Shown in pieces: positions 1 through 9,300 of a DNA stretch of 57,916 bases (positions are counted from its first letter, which is position 1; every line of letters starts with the position of its first letter). The notes beneath the pieces are model-generated. The model was not told where the DNA came from. It was given only the letters and a program-made list of their open reading frames with translations, and searched no databases. The position numbers and the translations under genes were made by a program. Origin of the DNA: Halolactibacillus miurensis (lineage in GTDB: Bacteria; Bacillota; Bacilli; Bacillales; Amphibacillaceae); NCBI RefSeq assembly GCF_900116255.1, contig NZ_FPAI01000019.1, positions 1 through 57,916 of the forward strand. Direction: 5' to 3'.

Positions 1-151
1 CTTTCACGCCCCTAAGCTCCCGGACCTCCGCTTGATAACGAAAATGTTTGGCTTGATTAAACACCCGAAGGGTGTGATCCATGGACATAACAAAGTCAGG
101 GTCGATCTTATACCTATATAAGCGATTTGAAAAAATGGCCTTCATGCCCAT
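1..151 (-). CDS. 5' end of a possible TnpB-like (IS200/IS605 group) protein, cut by window edge
   Basis: An open frame runs off the left edge on the minus strand; about 50 codons are visible. I chose the ATG at 151, which lies 9 nt behind an AGAGAGG ribosome binding site; ATGs at 160 and 145 are in frame. The peptide begins MGMKAIFSNRLYRY and contains TLRVFNQAKHFRYQ, which resembles the N-terminus of divergent TnpB-type accessory proteins, where an RLY stretch is followed by a helix with an FN..K.F pattern. This is recognition from memory on a short fragment, so the family is uncertain. Neither the catalytic residues nor the zinc finger of TnpB can be checked here. It could instead be an unrelated gene. 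Confidence 0.35.
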   Translation of the reverse strand, partial: MGMKAIFSNRLYRYKIDPDFVMSMDHTLRVFNQAKHFRYQAEVRELRGVK

Positions 152-265
152 GATACCCATCCTCTCTTTGTTTTGTGACGGTCACTGTTAATGTTTTAAT
201 TATACCACGCGGAATATATGTTTGTCACTTCAAAAATATTCAAAAAATCGATTCATCACCCGCCT

Positions 266-279
266 AGTGCTGACGCACT
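266..279. repeat. Short hairpin AGTGC-TGAC-GCACT
   Basis: Positions 266-270 and 275-279 form a perfect 5-bp stem with a 4-nt loop. It lies about 115 bp upstream of the TnpB-like start at 151, where an IS200/IS605-type left end would be expected. The rest of the 152-419 stretch holds no convincing gene. The only long frame (222-416, plus strand) lacks a good ribosome binding site and resembles no family I know. Confidence 0.25.
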
Positions 280-419
280 TGAGGAAGGTGTCTTCTCGCC
301 CTAAAGCGATAAACTACCATGAAAATCAACCAGAAGGCCGATTGACTTTACCACTTATTCCCCTTACTATTATGAGAAGAAAAACTACAAGTAATCATAG
401 AGAAATGAGGCTTTAGAAA

Positions 420-953
420 ATGAAAAAATCAGTCTATATCATCCTTGCTTTTGGCTTGATTTTGACGGCTTGTCGTAACGAAGATACAGAACCTGTTGAT
501 GATTCGGATATAAACCAACAAGATGAGGATAATGGCACAGACACAACAGAAAATAACCAAGAAAATGATGACGCAACAGAGGCGGACGATGAAACAGATG
601 AAGATCCTGAGGCATCGGATGAGTCGGCAAATAATGGCGACCAAACAGCAGAGGACACACATCCGGACGACACGACAGATGACACCGAGTCATCACACGA
701 GACTGACAATAGTGAATCGGGTGGACGTTATAGTTCAGATGATGCTATTCGCTTAGTAAAAGACTACCTAAAAGCAGAAGGTCTTTATATGGACATGACT
801 TACCTATATGATGGTAAAGATGATAATGGCCATTACCGCATCCAAGTTTTTGAAGTGGTTGATCATGGTAATGGTGAAACGCATACCTCCACTTTTGATT
901 GGTATTTTGTTGACCCTGAAACAGGAGACATTACCGCTTTATTTAATTCATAG
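420..953 (+). CDS. Lipoprotein with long acidic linker and small C-terminal domain
   Basis: 177 residues. The N-terminus MKKSVYIILAFGLILTAC is a type II signal peptide with lipobox LTAC, so the mature protein is predicted to be lipid-anchored outside the membrane. Residues about 19-100 are almost only D, E, T, N, S and Q, a disordered acidic spacer. Residues about 104-177 (SSDDAIRLVKDYLKAEGLY onward, ending FVDPETGDITALFNS) look folded, with one helix then beta strands, and faintly recall PepSY/YpmB-type modules. Start: a gaaatgagg site sits about 8 nt before ATG 420. It stands alone, followed by a strong terminator. Function unknown; the acidic spacer would suit a salt-adapted cell surface. 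Confidence 0.8.
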   Translation: MKKSVYIILAFGLILTACRNEDTEPVDDSDINQQDEDNGTDTTENNQENDDATEADDETDEDPEASDESANNGDQTAEDTHPDDTTDDTESSHETDNSESGGRYSSDDAIRLVKDYLKAEGLYMDMTYLYDGKDDNGHYRIQVFEVVDHGNGETHTSTFDWYFVDPETGDITALFNS

Positions 954-961
954 ATATTTAG

Positions 962-998
962 GCGCGAGAAAGAGAGCACTCTTTTTTCGCGCGTTTTT
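962..998 (+). terminator. Rho-independent terminator after the acidic lipoprotein
   Basis: GCGCGAgAAAGAG pairs with CTCTTTTTTCGCGC around a short loop and is followed by GTTTTTG. It ends the plus-strand lipoprotein transcript and faces the end of the minus-strand gene at 1011. Confidence 0.8.
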
Positions 999-1010
999 GT
1001 CGTCGTCCTG

Positions 1011-1334
1011 TTATTCAGACGTATTGTGCTCTTCTTGTTTTGCTTTTCTATAATTATATACTAATTCAACAACTGTTATAATACTGGCAGCGACTAGAAA
1101 ACCGTGCTTAAACCATGGCGGTAAAAAGTCTACTATATAAACAACTACGATGCTGAGAATAATGACTGGCATTGTCCAGAGGTTACGCTTAAAACGTCGG
1201 CGATAGCTTAGGTGATAGTAAGCGAACACAAAGCCTTTATCCTTCTTATGCCGTTTTCGATAAAACAACCAGAAGCCGAGATTAACAATAAGTACGATAC
1301 TAATCGAAACGATCATAGGTATGTAATCAACCAT
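1011..1334 (-). CDS. Small three-helix membrane protein, function unknown
   Basis: 107 residues from the ATG at 1334, which has an excellent AGAAAGGAG site 7 nt upstream. An open frame continues upstream to 1400 but without a comparable site. Three hydrophobic segments are visible: residues about 6-26 (MIVSISIVLIVNLGFWLFY), about 56-74 (MPVIILSIVVVYIVDFL) and about 80-98 (FLVAASIITVVELVY). A basic loop rich in K, R and Y (RKRHKKDK and YRRRFKRN) lies between helices 1 and 2 and by the positive-inside rule is probably cytoplasmic. I do not recognise a family. It lies downstream of the minus-strand lipoprotein gene but is separated from it by a terminator. Confidence 0.6.
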   Translation of the reverse strand: MVDYIPMIVSISIVLIVNLGFWLFYRKRHKKDKGFVFAYYHLSYRRRFKRNLWTMPVIILSIVVVYIVDFLPPWFKHGFLVAASIITVVELVYNYRKAKQEEHNTSE

Positions 1335-1388
1335 ATAAAAACTCCTTTCTAAATAACTCCACCTCCACTGTAACATATCTTTTTTGTA

Positions 1389-1437
1389 AAAAATAGCCAC
1401 AAATCAGACTAGTACATAGTATCTTACTTGTGGCTAT
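1389..1437 (-). terminator. Terminator after the 1445-2386 lipoprotein gene
   Basis: On the minus strand TAGCCACAA pairs with TTGTGGCTA across a 25-nt loop and is followed directly by TTTTTT. It starts a few bases past the lipoprotein stop codon. Confidence 0.75.
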
Positions 1438-1444
1438 AATTGTG

Positions 1445-2386
1445 TTAGTACAAGGTGACTTTTGTTCGTGTCATCATTGATTCGTTGACCACGGTGAGTG
1501 TATCAAAATCAAATGCGGTCGCCATAATAGCTAAAGCATGCACCAGAGCGGTATCCTCTTCTATTTCACCAGTCACGGTCAACGTTATCTGAGCACCGGT
1601 TTCTTTTACATCAACGATCGTTACACCCTCAAAAACGCGTTTATACCCTTCTGGTGCGACAAAGGTTGCTGTCTTATTAAGCGTTTCTTCAAATGAGTCT
1701 AATTGTAGTGGTACCATGTCACGAATCGAGCGATATACAGGTGCCTGATAACCTTCTAACAAGGTCTCATTCGTGACCTCGACAACACCTGTCACAGCCA
1801 TATCCTCTACTGGTAATGCTTCAATGAAACCTACCTGACCGTAATCGACACCCGCTTCACCATCTACCGTAAAGATAAAGGTATCGATATTATAAAATGC
1901 ACCGAGTTGATAAAACATCTGATCGAGCATCATATGTTCAGCAGAGGCCAGAGACACAAACGGTTGTCCACCTTCAAAGTTCAGTGTCGCCTCTTTATCA
2001 GCTATCTCCACAGACACGAGTCCCGTAAATGCCTCATTCGTTGTTTGATCACTCAATTGTAAACTCATCATCAACGCCTCATCTTGGTTTAACGGATCGG
2101 CTGATGTCTCCATATGAATCAACATCATTTCCTCATTTTCATCAAACACATGCGTGACTACCGGGACTACTGCCTCATAGTCTACCTCTGTGTAACCATC
2201 GTCTTCTTCATCAGATGGTTCATCATCAGACTCCGTTTCTGTATCACCCTCTGTGTCTTCATCTGTTGGTTGTTCTGTCTCTGTCTCAGATGGTGTTTCA
2301 GCCCCTTGGTCCTCTGGTTCTTCTGACGTATTACACGCAACAACGGTGAGTAGAATCACTAACAATAAAGCCAATAGTTTTTTCAT
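1445..2386 (-). CDS. Acidic lipoprotein, weakly GerM-like
   Basis: 313 residues. The signal peptide MKKLLALLLVILLTVVAC ends in lipobox TVVAC. An E/D/T/S-rich spacer (residues about 19-65) precedes two similar halves of about 110 residues. Each half has a helix followed by the pattern F.FTVDG or FD.LTV, resembling GerM-type domains of sporulation and germination lipoproteins (for example MLDQMFYQLGAFYNIDTFIF followed by TVDGE). The GerM link is structural resemblance only and the role is unknown. The start ATG at 2386 has a strong AGGGGG site. It is a single gene with its own terminator, facing away from the transporter at 2535. Like the lipoprotein at 420 it is extremely acidic, which suits a secreted protein of a halophile. 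Confidence 0.75.
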   Translation of the reverse strand: MKKLLALLLVILLTVVACNTSEEPEDQGAETPSETETEQPTDEDTEGDTETESDDEPSDEEDDGYTEVDYEAVVPVVTHVFDENEEMMLIHMETSADPLNQDEALMMSLQLSDQTTNEAFTGLVSVEIADKEATLNFEGGQPFVSLASAEHMMLDQMFYQLGAFYNIDTFIFTVDGEAGVDYGQVGFIEALPVEDMAVTGVVEVTNETLLEGYQAPVYRSIRDMVPLQLDSFEETLNKTATFVAPEGYKRVFEGVTIVDVKETGAQITLTVTGEIEEDTALVHALAIMATAFDFDTLTVVNESMMTRTKVTLY

Positions 2387-2534
2387 TGTTTTCCCCCTTT
2401 TTCTTCTCGCACCTCTCTACTTGTACTGTTCCCGTTTATGTCGGGTCATACACTGGTCTATTGATGCATTTTTTGTTTAAAACCCACCGCTTAAAGGGAA
2501 TAGATGTAAAGACAAAAAAATAGCAGAAAGGAAT

Positions 2535-3626
2535 GTGAGACTGTTGACACAGACGAAGGTTTTTCGTTTTCTTGTATATACGTTACTTATTCTAGCGATC
2601 TTGTATTTTCTATCATTAATTGATTTTATTCTTCAACCGATTGGGACTGTCATAACGTCCATCGCGCTACCGATTATTGGGGCGGGATTTTTGTTCTATG
2701 TGACCGAGCCATTGATTCGGTTGTTTGAACGCTTTAATATAAAGCGAATTTTCGCGGTTATACTTGTGTTTGTGGTGATTATGCTTGTCGTTGCCTTTAG
2801 CGTTTATTTCCTCATCCCAATGGTTCAAGAACAATTAAACAGACTATCAGATAACGCACCTGCTTTTCGTTCGTGGCTCGAGGAAGCCCTCCGTTGGGTT
2901 GAAACAAATCAACAATATATCCCTGATGAATTTAACACCTCGGTTGATGATATCATTGATCAACTAAGTGGTTATGCGCAAGAAGCCGTTGGCTCGATTT
3001 TTAATGCGATTGGGGCGATTTTTAACTTTGTTGTATCGTTTGTCCTCATCCCTTTTTTCTTATTCTTTATGTTAAAGGACTCAAAGAAATTCATCCCGTT
3101 TGTCACACAATTCTTTAGTCCAAAGAAAAAAGATAGTTTAGAACGTTTGTTTGCCTCCATTAATAATTCATTAGGCTCGTTCATTCAAGGGCAAATGATC
3201 ATCAGCTTTAGCGTCGGAACAATGTTACTGATTGGTTACTTAATCGTTGGGCTTGAATATGCACTTATCCTGGCGATTTTTGCTTTGTTTATGAATGTGA
3301 TTCCCTACCTTGGTCCTTGGCTTTCTGCCATTCCTGCTGTTCTGATTGGCTTTTTTCAAGACCCGATGACAGGCGTTTGGACGGCTGTTGTGATGATTGT
3401 CGTCCAGCAAATTGAAGGCAACCTGATTGAACCAAACGTGATGGGTAAAGTGTTAAATGTTCATCCTCTCACTGTTGTTGTCATTATGATTGCCGCTGGA
3501 GCGACGATTGGTTTTATCGGGTTTATCTTAGCCGTACCTATGTATGCCGTCACTAAAGCGACCGTCACGCATTTCTATCATGAATACTTGAATCATAAAA
3601 AGACATCGGAACAATATTTAATTTAA
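2535..3626 (+). CDS. AI-2E family (UPF0118) transporter, YueF/YdbI-like
   Basis: 363 residues, the normal length for the AI-2E/PerM exporter family. About seven to eight transmembrane segments are visible: paired helices at the N-terminus (LVYTLLILAILYFLSLIDF, VITSIALPIIGAGFLFYV), a soluble middle (residues about 95-150), then the conserved membrane core with PYLGPW and QQIEGNLIEPNVMGK, a family signature. Substrates in this family vary (signal molecule or ion export) and cannot be assigned. The start is unclear: GTG 2535 is only 2 nt from the AGAAAGGA site, while CTG 2541 or TTG 2544 would have better spacing (8 or 11 nt). It is a single gene ended by a shared bidirectional terminator. Confidence 0.85.
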   Translation: MRLLTQTKVFRFLVYTLLILAILYFLSLIDFILQPIGTVITSIALPIIGAGFLFYVTEPLIRLFERFNIKRIFAVILVFVVIMLVVAFSVYFLIPMVQEQLNRLSDNAPAFRSWLEEALRWVETNQQYIPDEFNTSVDDIIDQLSGYAQEAVGSIFNAIGAIFNFVVSFVLIPFFLFFMLKDSKKFIPFVTQFFSPKKKDSLERLFASINNSLGSFIQGQMIISFSVGTMLLIGYLIVGLEYALILAIFALFMNVIPYLGPWLSAIPAVLIGFFQDPMTGVWTAVVMIVVQQIEGNLIEPNVMGKVLNVHPLTVVVIMIAAGATIGFIGFILAVPMYAVTKATVTHFYHEYLNHKKTSEQYLI

Positions 3627-3637
3627 AGCGCATAGAC

Positions 3638-3671
3638 AACCCGCCCAGAAACAGCTGTTTCTGGGCGGGTT
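3638..3671. terminator. Bidirectional terminator between transporter and cadA
   Basis: A perfect self-complementary arm of 17 nt (CCCGCCCAGAAACAG core) with the axis in CAGCTG. T-rich sequence follows on the plus side. It serves the convergent genes at 2535-3626 (+) and 3680-5812 (-). Confidence 0.85.
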
Positions 3672-3679
3672 AATTATCG

Positions 3680-5812
3680 TTATGGTTTAACTTTCATTAG
3701 ACGCATACTATTAAGCGACACAAGTAAAGTCGCTCCGATATCTGACACAATCGCGATCCAAAGCGTTAACCAGCCAGGGATGACTAATAATAGCGCGACT
3801 AACTTAATGAGGAGTGAGAAAGTGACGTTTGCTTTTATAATCCGTAGGGATTGTCTACTTAAACGAACAGCAAAAGATAATAGCGTTAAATCATCGGTCA
3901 TTAAAGCCATATCCGCTGTCTCAAGGGCTGTGTCTGTGCCTTTAGCTCCCATCGCAATACCCACACTTGCTTTAGCCATCGCAGGCGCATCATTGACACC
4001 ATCACCGACCATGGCCACGTATTGATACTCAGTTGTCAGTTGTTCAATGACAGCTAACTTATCTTCAGGTAAGAGTTCCGACATGACATCATCTATTCCC
4101 AGTCTGTTGGCGATATCTGTTGCGGCACGGTGATTATCTCCCGTTAACATAACAGTTTTCTTTACACCTAAGTCATGAAGCTGACGTAATGTCTCGCGTG
4201 CATTCTCGTGTACCTCATCAGCAATGGCCATGTAGGCAAGGATTTGTGTGTCTTTTGTTACGACAACAACAGTTTGACCCTTTGTTTCTAACGCTTGAAT
4301 GGCCTCACTGACTGATGGTGAGAGACTATCCATAAATCTTTTCGGACTTTCAACGGTATAGATGACCCCTTGGTCTTCACCTTTTATACCACGACCAGGT
4401 AAAGAAGTGATGGCTTTTAGCGGAAAAGCCATCGTTGGATCAATCAACGCTTCTGCCTTTGAAGTTAATGCCTTTGCGAGTGGATGCGTCGTATCCTTTT
4501 CTAAGCTGTAGACAATACGAAAGACATCTATTTCATTCACTCCATCCATCATGACAGTGTCCGTGACAAAGGGTTCGCCTTTGGTTAGCGTACCTGTTTT
4601 ATCAAAAGCGATCGCACGTATGCGACCCAGTGTCTCTAAGTGAACACCACCTTTAATCAAGACACCGCGCTTAGCCGCGTTCCCAATCGCTGACACAATC
4701 GAAATAGGGGTAGAGACAACAAGGGCACATGGGCAACCGACAATTAAGATCGCCAACCCTTGATAGAACCACGTTGAGAAGTCCTGATTGAAAACAAGCG
4801 GAGGGACACTCATGACGACTACACTGATCAGCATAATCATCGGCGTGTACACTTTCGCAAACGCATCGATAAAACGCTCGGCTGGGGCTTTTTCTCCTTG
4901 CGCTTCTTCAACTAAATGAATGATTTTTTGTAACGTTGTATCTTCAACACGTTTGGTTACTTGAACGAGTAATAGGGCATCGGTATTGAGCGTTCCAGCA
5001 TAGACATCGTCACCAGGGACTTTTTCTTCTGGCATACTCTCTCCGGTAATAGCCGCTTGGTTAATCAGTGAGGTTCCTTCTATAATTACGCCGTCCATCG
5101 CCAATTTTTCACCTGGCTTCACGACCATAACGTCCCCAATCTGAATCTCGTCAACATCCACCATCTCATCACCCGATGGGCGTCTGATTTGCGCTTGTGT
5201 TGGTGCCATATTCACGAGTGACGCTATCGACTGTCGCGCGCGGTCCATCGAATAAGCCTCAAGTAACTCACTTACTCTAAATAACATGACGACAATCCCT
5301 ACTTCTAACCATTCACCAATGAGGACACCACCTATGACAGCTACCGTCATTAATGTTCGCATATCAAAGGTGAAACGGGTCAGATTCTTCATCCCGCTTT
5401 TAAAGAGTTGTAAACCTAATGTCGCACTTGAGACAAGAATAAGCATCGCTGTCATTGGATGACTATGACCACTCATGACACTTGAGACAATGCCTAACAC
5501 CAAAAATAACACACCAAATAATTCTGTTTCATATTGTTGGTACCACGGCAATACTTCTGGTGTTTCAGTAGTTTGACTTGCTTTTTTTATACCATCTACC
5601 GATAGTTTTAATCCCTCAAACGCGCCTGCTTTTTCGAGCGCATCAATCGATACTTCACCACTGACAGTAATTTTTGATGCACCGAAATTAACTTTGGCAT
5701 CATAAACACCAGGTAAGTCTTTCACGTTATTTTCAAAGGTCTTGGCACAGTTCGCACAAGAAAATCCTTTGACCCGATAGGTTTGTGCGTCAAAATCAGA
5801 TGAGGTTGTCAC
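3680..5812 (-). CDS. cadA: Heavy-metal (Cd/Zn/Pb/Co) P1B-type ATPase
   Basis: 710 residues from GTG 5812, which has an AGAGGTGG site 6 nt upstream; an ATG at 5845 lacks one. It exports divalent soft metals using ATP. Visible in order: an N-terminal HMA domain with GFSCANC; paired helices (residues about 90-180); the actuator loop with TGES; the metal-binding membrane motif CPCAL, typical of P1B-2 pumps; the phosphorylation site DKTGT; a His-Pro pair in the nucleotide domain (KDTTHPLAKAL); GDGVND; and two C-terminal helices. Length is normal. The start overlaps the end of cadC by 17 nt, so the two genes are translationally coupled. The promoter and operator upstream of cadC imply metal-induced expression. 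Confidence 0.95.
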   Translation of the reverse strand: MTTSSDFDAQTYRVKGFSCANCAKTFENNVKDLPGVYDAKVNFGASKITVSGEVSIDALEKAGAFEGLKLSVDGIKKASQTTETPEVLPWYQQYETELFGVLFLVLGIVSSVMSGHSHPMTAMLILVSSATLGLQLFKSGMKNLTRFTFDMRTLMTVAVIGGVLIGEWLEVGIVVMLFRVSELLEAYSMDRARQSIASLVNMAPTQAQIRRPSGDEMVDVDEIQIGDVMVVKPGEKLAMDGVIIEGTSLINQAAITGESMPEEKVPGDDVYAGTLNTDALLLVQVTKRVEDTTLQKIIHLVEEAQGEKAPAERFIDAFAKVYTPMIMLISVVVMSVPPLVFNQDFSTWFYQGLAILIVGCPCALVVSTPISIVSAIGNAAKRGVLIKGGVHLETLGRIRAIAFDKTGTLTKGEPFVTDTVMMDGVNEIDVFRIVYSLEKDTTHPLAKALTSKAEALIDPTMAFPLKAITSLPGRGIKGEDQGVIYTVESPKRFMDSLSPSVSEAIQALETKGQTVVVVTKDTQILAYMAIADEVHENARETLRQLHDLGVKKTVMLTGDNHRAATDIANRLGIDDVMSELLPEDKLAVIEQLTTEYQYVAMVGDGVNDAPAMAKASVGIAMGAKGTDTALETADMALMTDDLTLLSFAVRLSRQSLRIIKANVTFSLLIKLVALLLVIPGWLTLWIAIVSDIGATLLVSLNSMRLMKVKP

Positions 5813-6179
5813 GTCGTTCCACCTCTTTCTGGTGTACCAATCCAATCGTGATCAACGTCTTCACATGATCATCATCTAATTGATAATACACTTGTTTTCC
5901 TTCTTTGTAGCTTTTCGCTAGACCTAACTTCTTTAAGTGACGTAAATGGTGAGACGCTGTTGCTGTCGAGGAACCAATGATATGCGCAACATCACAGACA
6001 CAGAGTTTATTTTCTTGCGTTAAGGCATAAGCAATCTTTAACCTTGTTTCATCACATAACGCTTTAAACATCTCGCTCACGGCTAAAATGTTTTCACTCT
6101 CAACCATTTCCTTGACGCGATAGACTTTATCTTCATTAAAAACCGCCACATCACATGTTTCTTTTGCTTGGTTTGTCAT
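5796..6179 (-). CDS. cadC: ArsR/SmtB-family metal-responsive repressor
   Basis: 127 residues of winged-helix repressor, colinear with staphylococcal CadC. The N-terminal arm has ETCDVAVF, aligned with the CadC arm where two cysteines (7 and 11) bind cadmium or lead. Here only the first is present (C9); the second position is valine (V13). The helix 3 pair LCVCDVA (C60, C62) is intact. The C-terminal helix has DDDHVK...LVHQKE, which preserves the Asp/His/His/Glu zinc site. An extra cysteine sits in ALCDETR (C42). The recognition helix is TATASHHLRHLKKLG. It precedes and overlaps cadA, and the operator lies in its own leader, so autoregulation is expected. The metal range may differ from classical CadC. 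Confidence 0.92.
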   Translation of the reverse strand: MTNQAKETCDVAVFNEDKVYRVKEMVESENILAVSEMFKALCDETRLKIAYALTQENKLCVCDVAHIIGSSTATASHHLRHLKKLGLAKSYKEGKQVYYQLDDDHVKTLITIGLVHQKEVERRDNLI

Positions 6180-6195
6180 CTTAACACCCTTTCAT

Positions 6196-6211
6196 TCAAA
6201 CGTTCATTTGA
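6196..6211. promoter_or_regulatory. CadC-type operator TCAAA-N6-TTTGA
   Basis: An inverted pair TCAAA/TTTGA with 6 bp between lies just downstream of the cadC -10 box. This is the half-site pattern used by CadC/ArsR repressors. A further ATTCAAACG (6194-6202) is mirrored by CGTTTGAAT at 6231-6239, inside the promoter spacer. Confidence 0.65.
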
Positions 6212-6219
6212 TTAACTTC

Positions 6220-6248
6220 ATTTTAATCATCGTTTGAATGTTTGTCAA
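6220..6248 (-). promoter_or_regulatory. Sigma-A promoter of cadC-cadA
   Basis: On the minus strand TTGACA (6248-6243), a 17-bp spacer, then TAAAAT (6225-6220). The -35 is perfect. The operator half-site CGTTTGAAT falls in the spacer. Confidence 0.8.
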
Positions 6249-6302
6249 TGATCGTTAATATGTTCATTCTCCCCCCTTATCTCAAACTTGGCTTGTAAAC
6301 AC

Positions 6303-6337
6303 GTAACAGGCGTATGCCTAAGACATACGCCTGTTAC
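6303..6337 (-). terminator. Strong stem-loop after the GH16 gene
   Basis: A perfect 14-bp stem GTAACAGGCGTATG/CATACGCCTGTTAC with a 7-nt loop. On the minus strand it is followed by the weak T-tract GTGTTT. It lies between the end of the GH16 gene and the cadC promoter. Confidence 0.7.
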
Positions 6338-6362
6338 TCTATACATATTAAGGAGGGATAAA

Positions 6363-9300
6363 TTAATTTCTTACGCGTCGTTCTTTAAAGATGAGTGTGG
6401 TCCCACCCATTAGTAACAACATCATCCCTACAAGCATCAATAAGTAAAGGTTAGTTGCTGTTTTAGGTAAACGGTCCCCACTTTCATCTGTCTCAGCTGT
6501 TTCACTCTCTGAGCCCACTACTTCATCAGTATTCGTTGTATCTTCGGTAACATTTTCTTCATCCGTAGGTGTCTCATTTGTTGTTTCATCTGTTGACTCA
6601 TCAGTTGGTGGTGTGTTTACTACCTCTTCAGAGTCCTCATTCGCATCAGTTACCACAAAGGTATCTGTACTAAATACAGCATACGTACTAAAGTGATCAA
6701 CATCTACAACAACTTCACCGTCAACAACTTCACCGTCAACAAATTCTCCGCCAACGAGTTCCCAAGTCTTTGTTTCTGGATTAAAGTAGTACACTTTTAA
6801 AGTTGATGTATCAGCATCTGTGTCTTTAACTTTAAAACTCAAAGTAACGGGTGTTTCAAATATTTTTTTAACGACGCCGTTTTCACTAACGTTGAAGCTA
6901 TAAACGTCACTTAAAGCATCGCTTTGATGTGTCAGACCTTCTTCATTACTCGGTGCGACATCAAAGGTAATATCGCCATTTAAGTTGCTTGCTGGCATAA
7001 TCATTTGAACGCCTGCTTTTTCAATCTGGATTATCGCACCTTTATCTTTCAACATATCTAGTTGTTTTTTCGAAATTATTACCTTTGTGACTTTCCCATC
7101 TGTTATTTCAATCTTAAAGGGTTGATTTTTCTGAATGGCTTCAATTGCCTTATCATTCACGATAATCGTATCGCCATTAACATCTTGATCTTGGTCTTCA
7201 TCTTCGTCTTGGTCCTCAACTTGATCTTGGTCCTCGTCTGGTGTACTGATTTCAGTGCCATATAGGTAATCACGTACACCAGCTAATTCAAATCTTACAT
7301 TATCAATGAATATATCATGAGAATCAGCTGGTGCGCCTTCTAAAGCACCTAGAAGGAATTTAAGACCGACAATATCATCTTGTGGCATCGTTACTTCGTA
7401 GCTGTAGTTTTGTACTTCCTCTGTTAATGATACTGTTTCATTTAAAGAGCGTACATAACCGCCTGCTTCGCCATTATCAATCACCGCTTCAATATCACGA
7501 GCAGTAGTTGCATAAGCATCAAATGAGACGATGTAGGTTTGATCAGCTGTGACTGATTTCCCTTCTTGAGAAAGGGAAATATCCCATGGATTTGTGCCAA
7601 CATGATCAATAGAAATTTTCGCCATCTCATCTTCTACAGTAAAATCAGCTTGTGATGGACCATCGTATTGACCTTGGTAATGCGTAATCCACCCTTCAAA
7701 ACCTTGACTGAAATCGGCATTGTCTAATAAGAAGGCAGCTTCACTTGAACCCTCAACCTCTAAAACGATATTATCAATTGTCACTTCATGCGCGGGTAAG
7801 TCAGCAACACTTTCAATAGCACCAAGTAAGAATTTAAAATCAACGGTATCGTCTTCTGTCATCTCAAATGTGTACTCAAATGTTTGTGTATCTTCCGTTA
7901 GTGTCACAATATCTGAGAAGTAACGATGATAACCAGCATTTTCTACAACGACATCTACTTGACGCTCAACTGTTGACGATGCATCAAATGAAACGGTATA
8001 GGTTTCTCCTGCTTTTAAAGTCATCGCATTCTGCATTAACATTAAGTGGCATGGTTCCCAACCAGTGTTTTCAATATTTGCGACAAAAGTACCCTCTTCT
8101 ACACCAAGCGTTGCGACAGACGTCGGTTCATGTTCGCCCTGATTATGGACACCAAAGTATTCTAAACCTTGATTGAATCGTCCATTACGTAATGGGAAAC
8201 GCTCTCCTAATGTCAGACTTGTATTGTTGTTTGTTAGACGAATTAATTCGACATCATCTAACATCACATCCGCATCGCTTCCGCCTAAGAAGAAGACGAA
8301 TTGACCATTTAAGTCTTCTACATCCGTCATCGTTAGTGTGATTGTTTTTGTTTCAAACACTTCCGTTAAAGCGACCGTTTCTTTTGCGTAAACGGTACTA
8401 CCATCAGCGCTCACAAAACCAATCTCAATATCACGCGCTGCGTCTGTTTTTGCGTTAAATGTCAACTGATAGTCATCGGTTGGTGTGAATTGAAGGCCTG
8501 TTTGCGCTAATCTTAACGCCTCCGCACTATCTCCACCATCCGTGATTATGGCAGTAAATACGCGTGTATATTCAGGTACATACGCATTTGCCTCTGCAGA
8601 TGGTGCCGCAATATCCCAGTAAGTTAACCGGTCCATCGCCCCTTGATCGAATGTTCCGTTATAAATATAGTTACCATTCGGTAATGGCTTCTTTGGATTA
8701 CTCTCATTGTATGGGTCTACTGGATCTATTTCTTCCAATACAACGTGACCAATTGAGACACCTTGTGTATTGTTACCAACATTAAACTCAAGTCGAGCTA
8801 ATGGGTCTGTATCATGCTGCATTTGGAAGACCATCTCATACGTTTGAACGTCCGTCGTTAAATCATAATCTTCACTTGGTGAATAAGCCGTCCAACCACG
8901 ATTAGCACCGCCACCAATTTTGACATTGATTGGACGATTGGCATCCGCTTTCGCATCAAAACTTAACTTGTAATAGCGACCTTTACCTACGGTCACATTT
9001 TGAATAAGTTGCAATGAATACGTTTGACTGCCGCCATTCGTCACATCGATTTTTGCGAAGGTATCATCATTTATTGTCTCTGTACTAACAGAACCATCGC
9101 CACCGAACTCATCAAGCTTTAAGAAGTTCCAGTAAGTGGCGTCCCAGTTATTTGCGACGTCATCATTTGTCTGAAGCGTCGTAAAGCCTTCATTGTAATC
9201 TGTGTCATAGACATAGTTACCATCAACAGCTACTTTGGCATCTGCCGGTAGCTCTTCGGCCTCAAAAGAAGGTTCCATTGGCGCGTCATAACTGGCTTTT

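Noticed and set aside
222-416. 64-codon plus-strand frame before the first lipoprotein
   Set aside because: No good ribosome binding site, basic low-complexity product with no recognisable pattern, and it lies in a probable IS end region.
429-709. Minus-strand frames opposite the acidic lipoprotein
   Set aside because: They are the complement of the repetitive acidic coding sequence, giving Ser/Val or Cys-rich artefacts, with no start signals.
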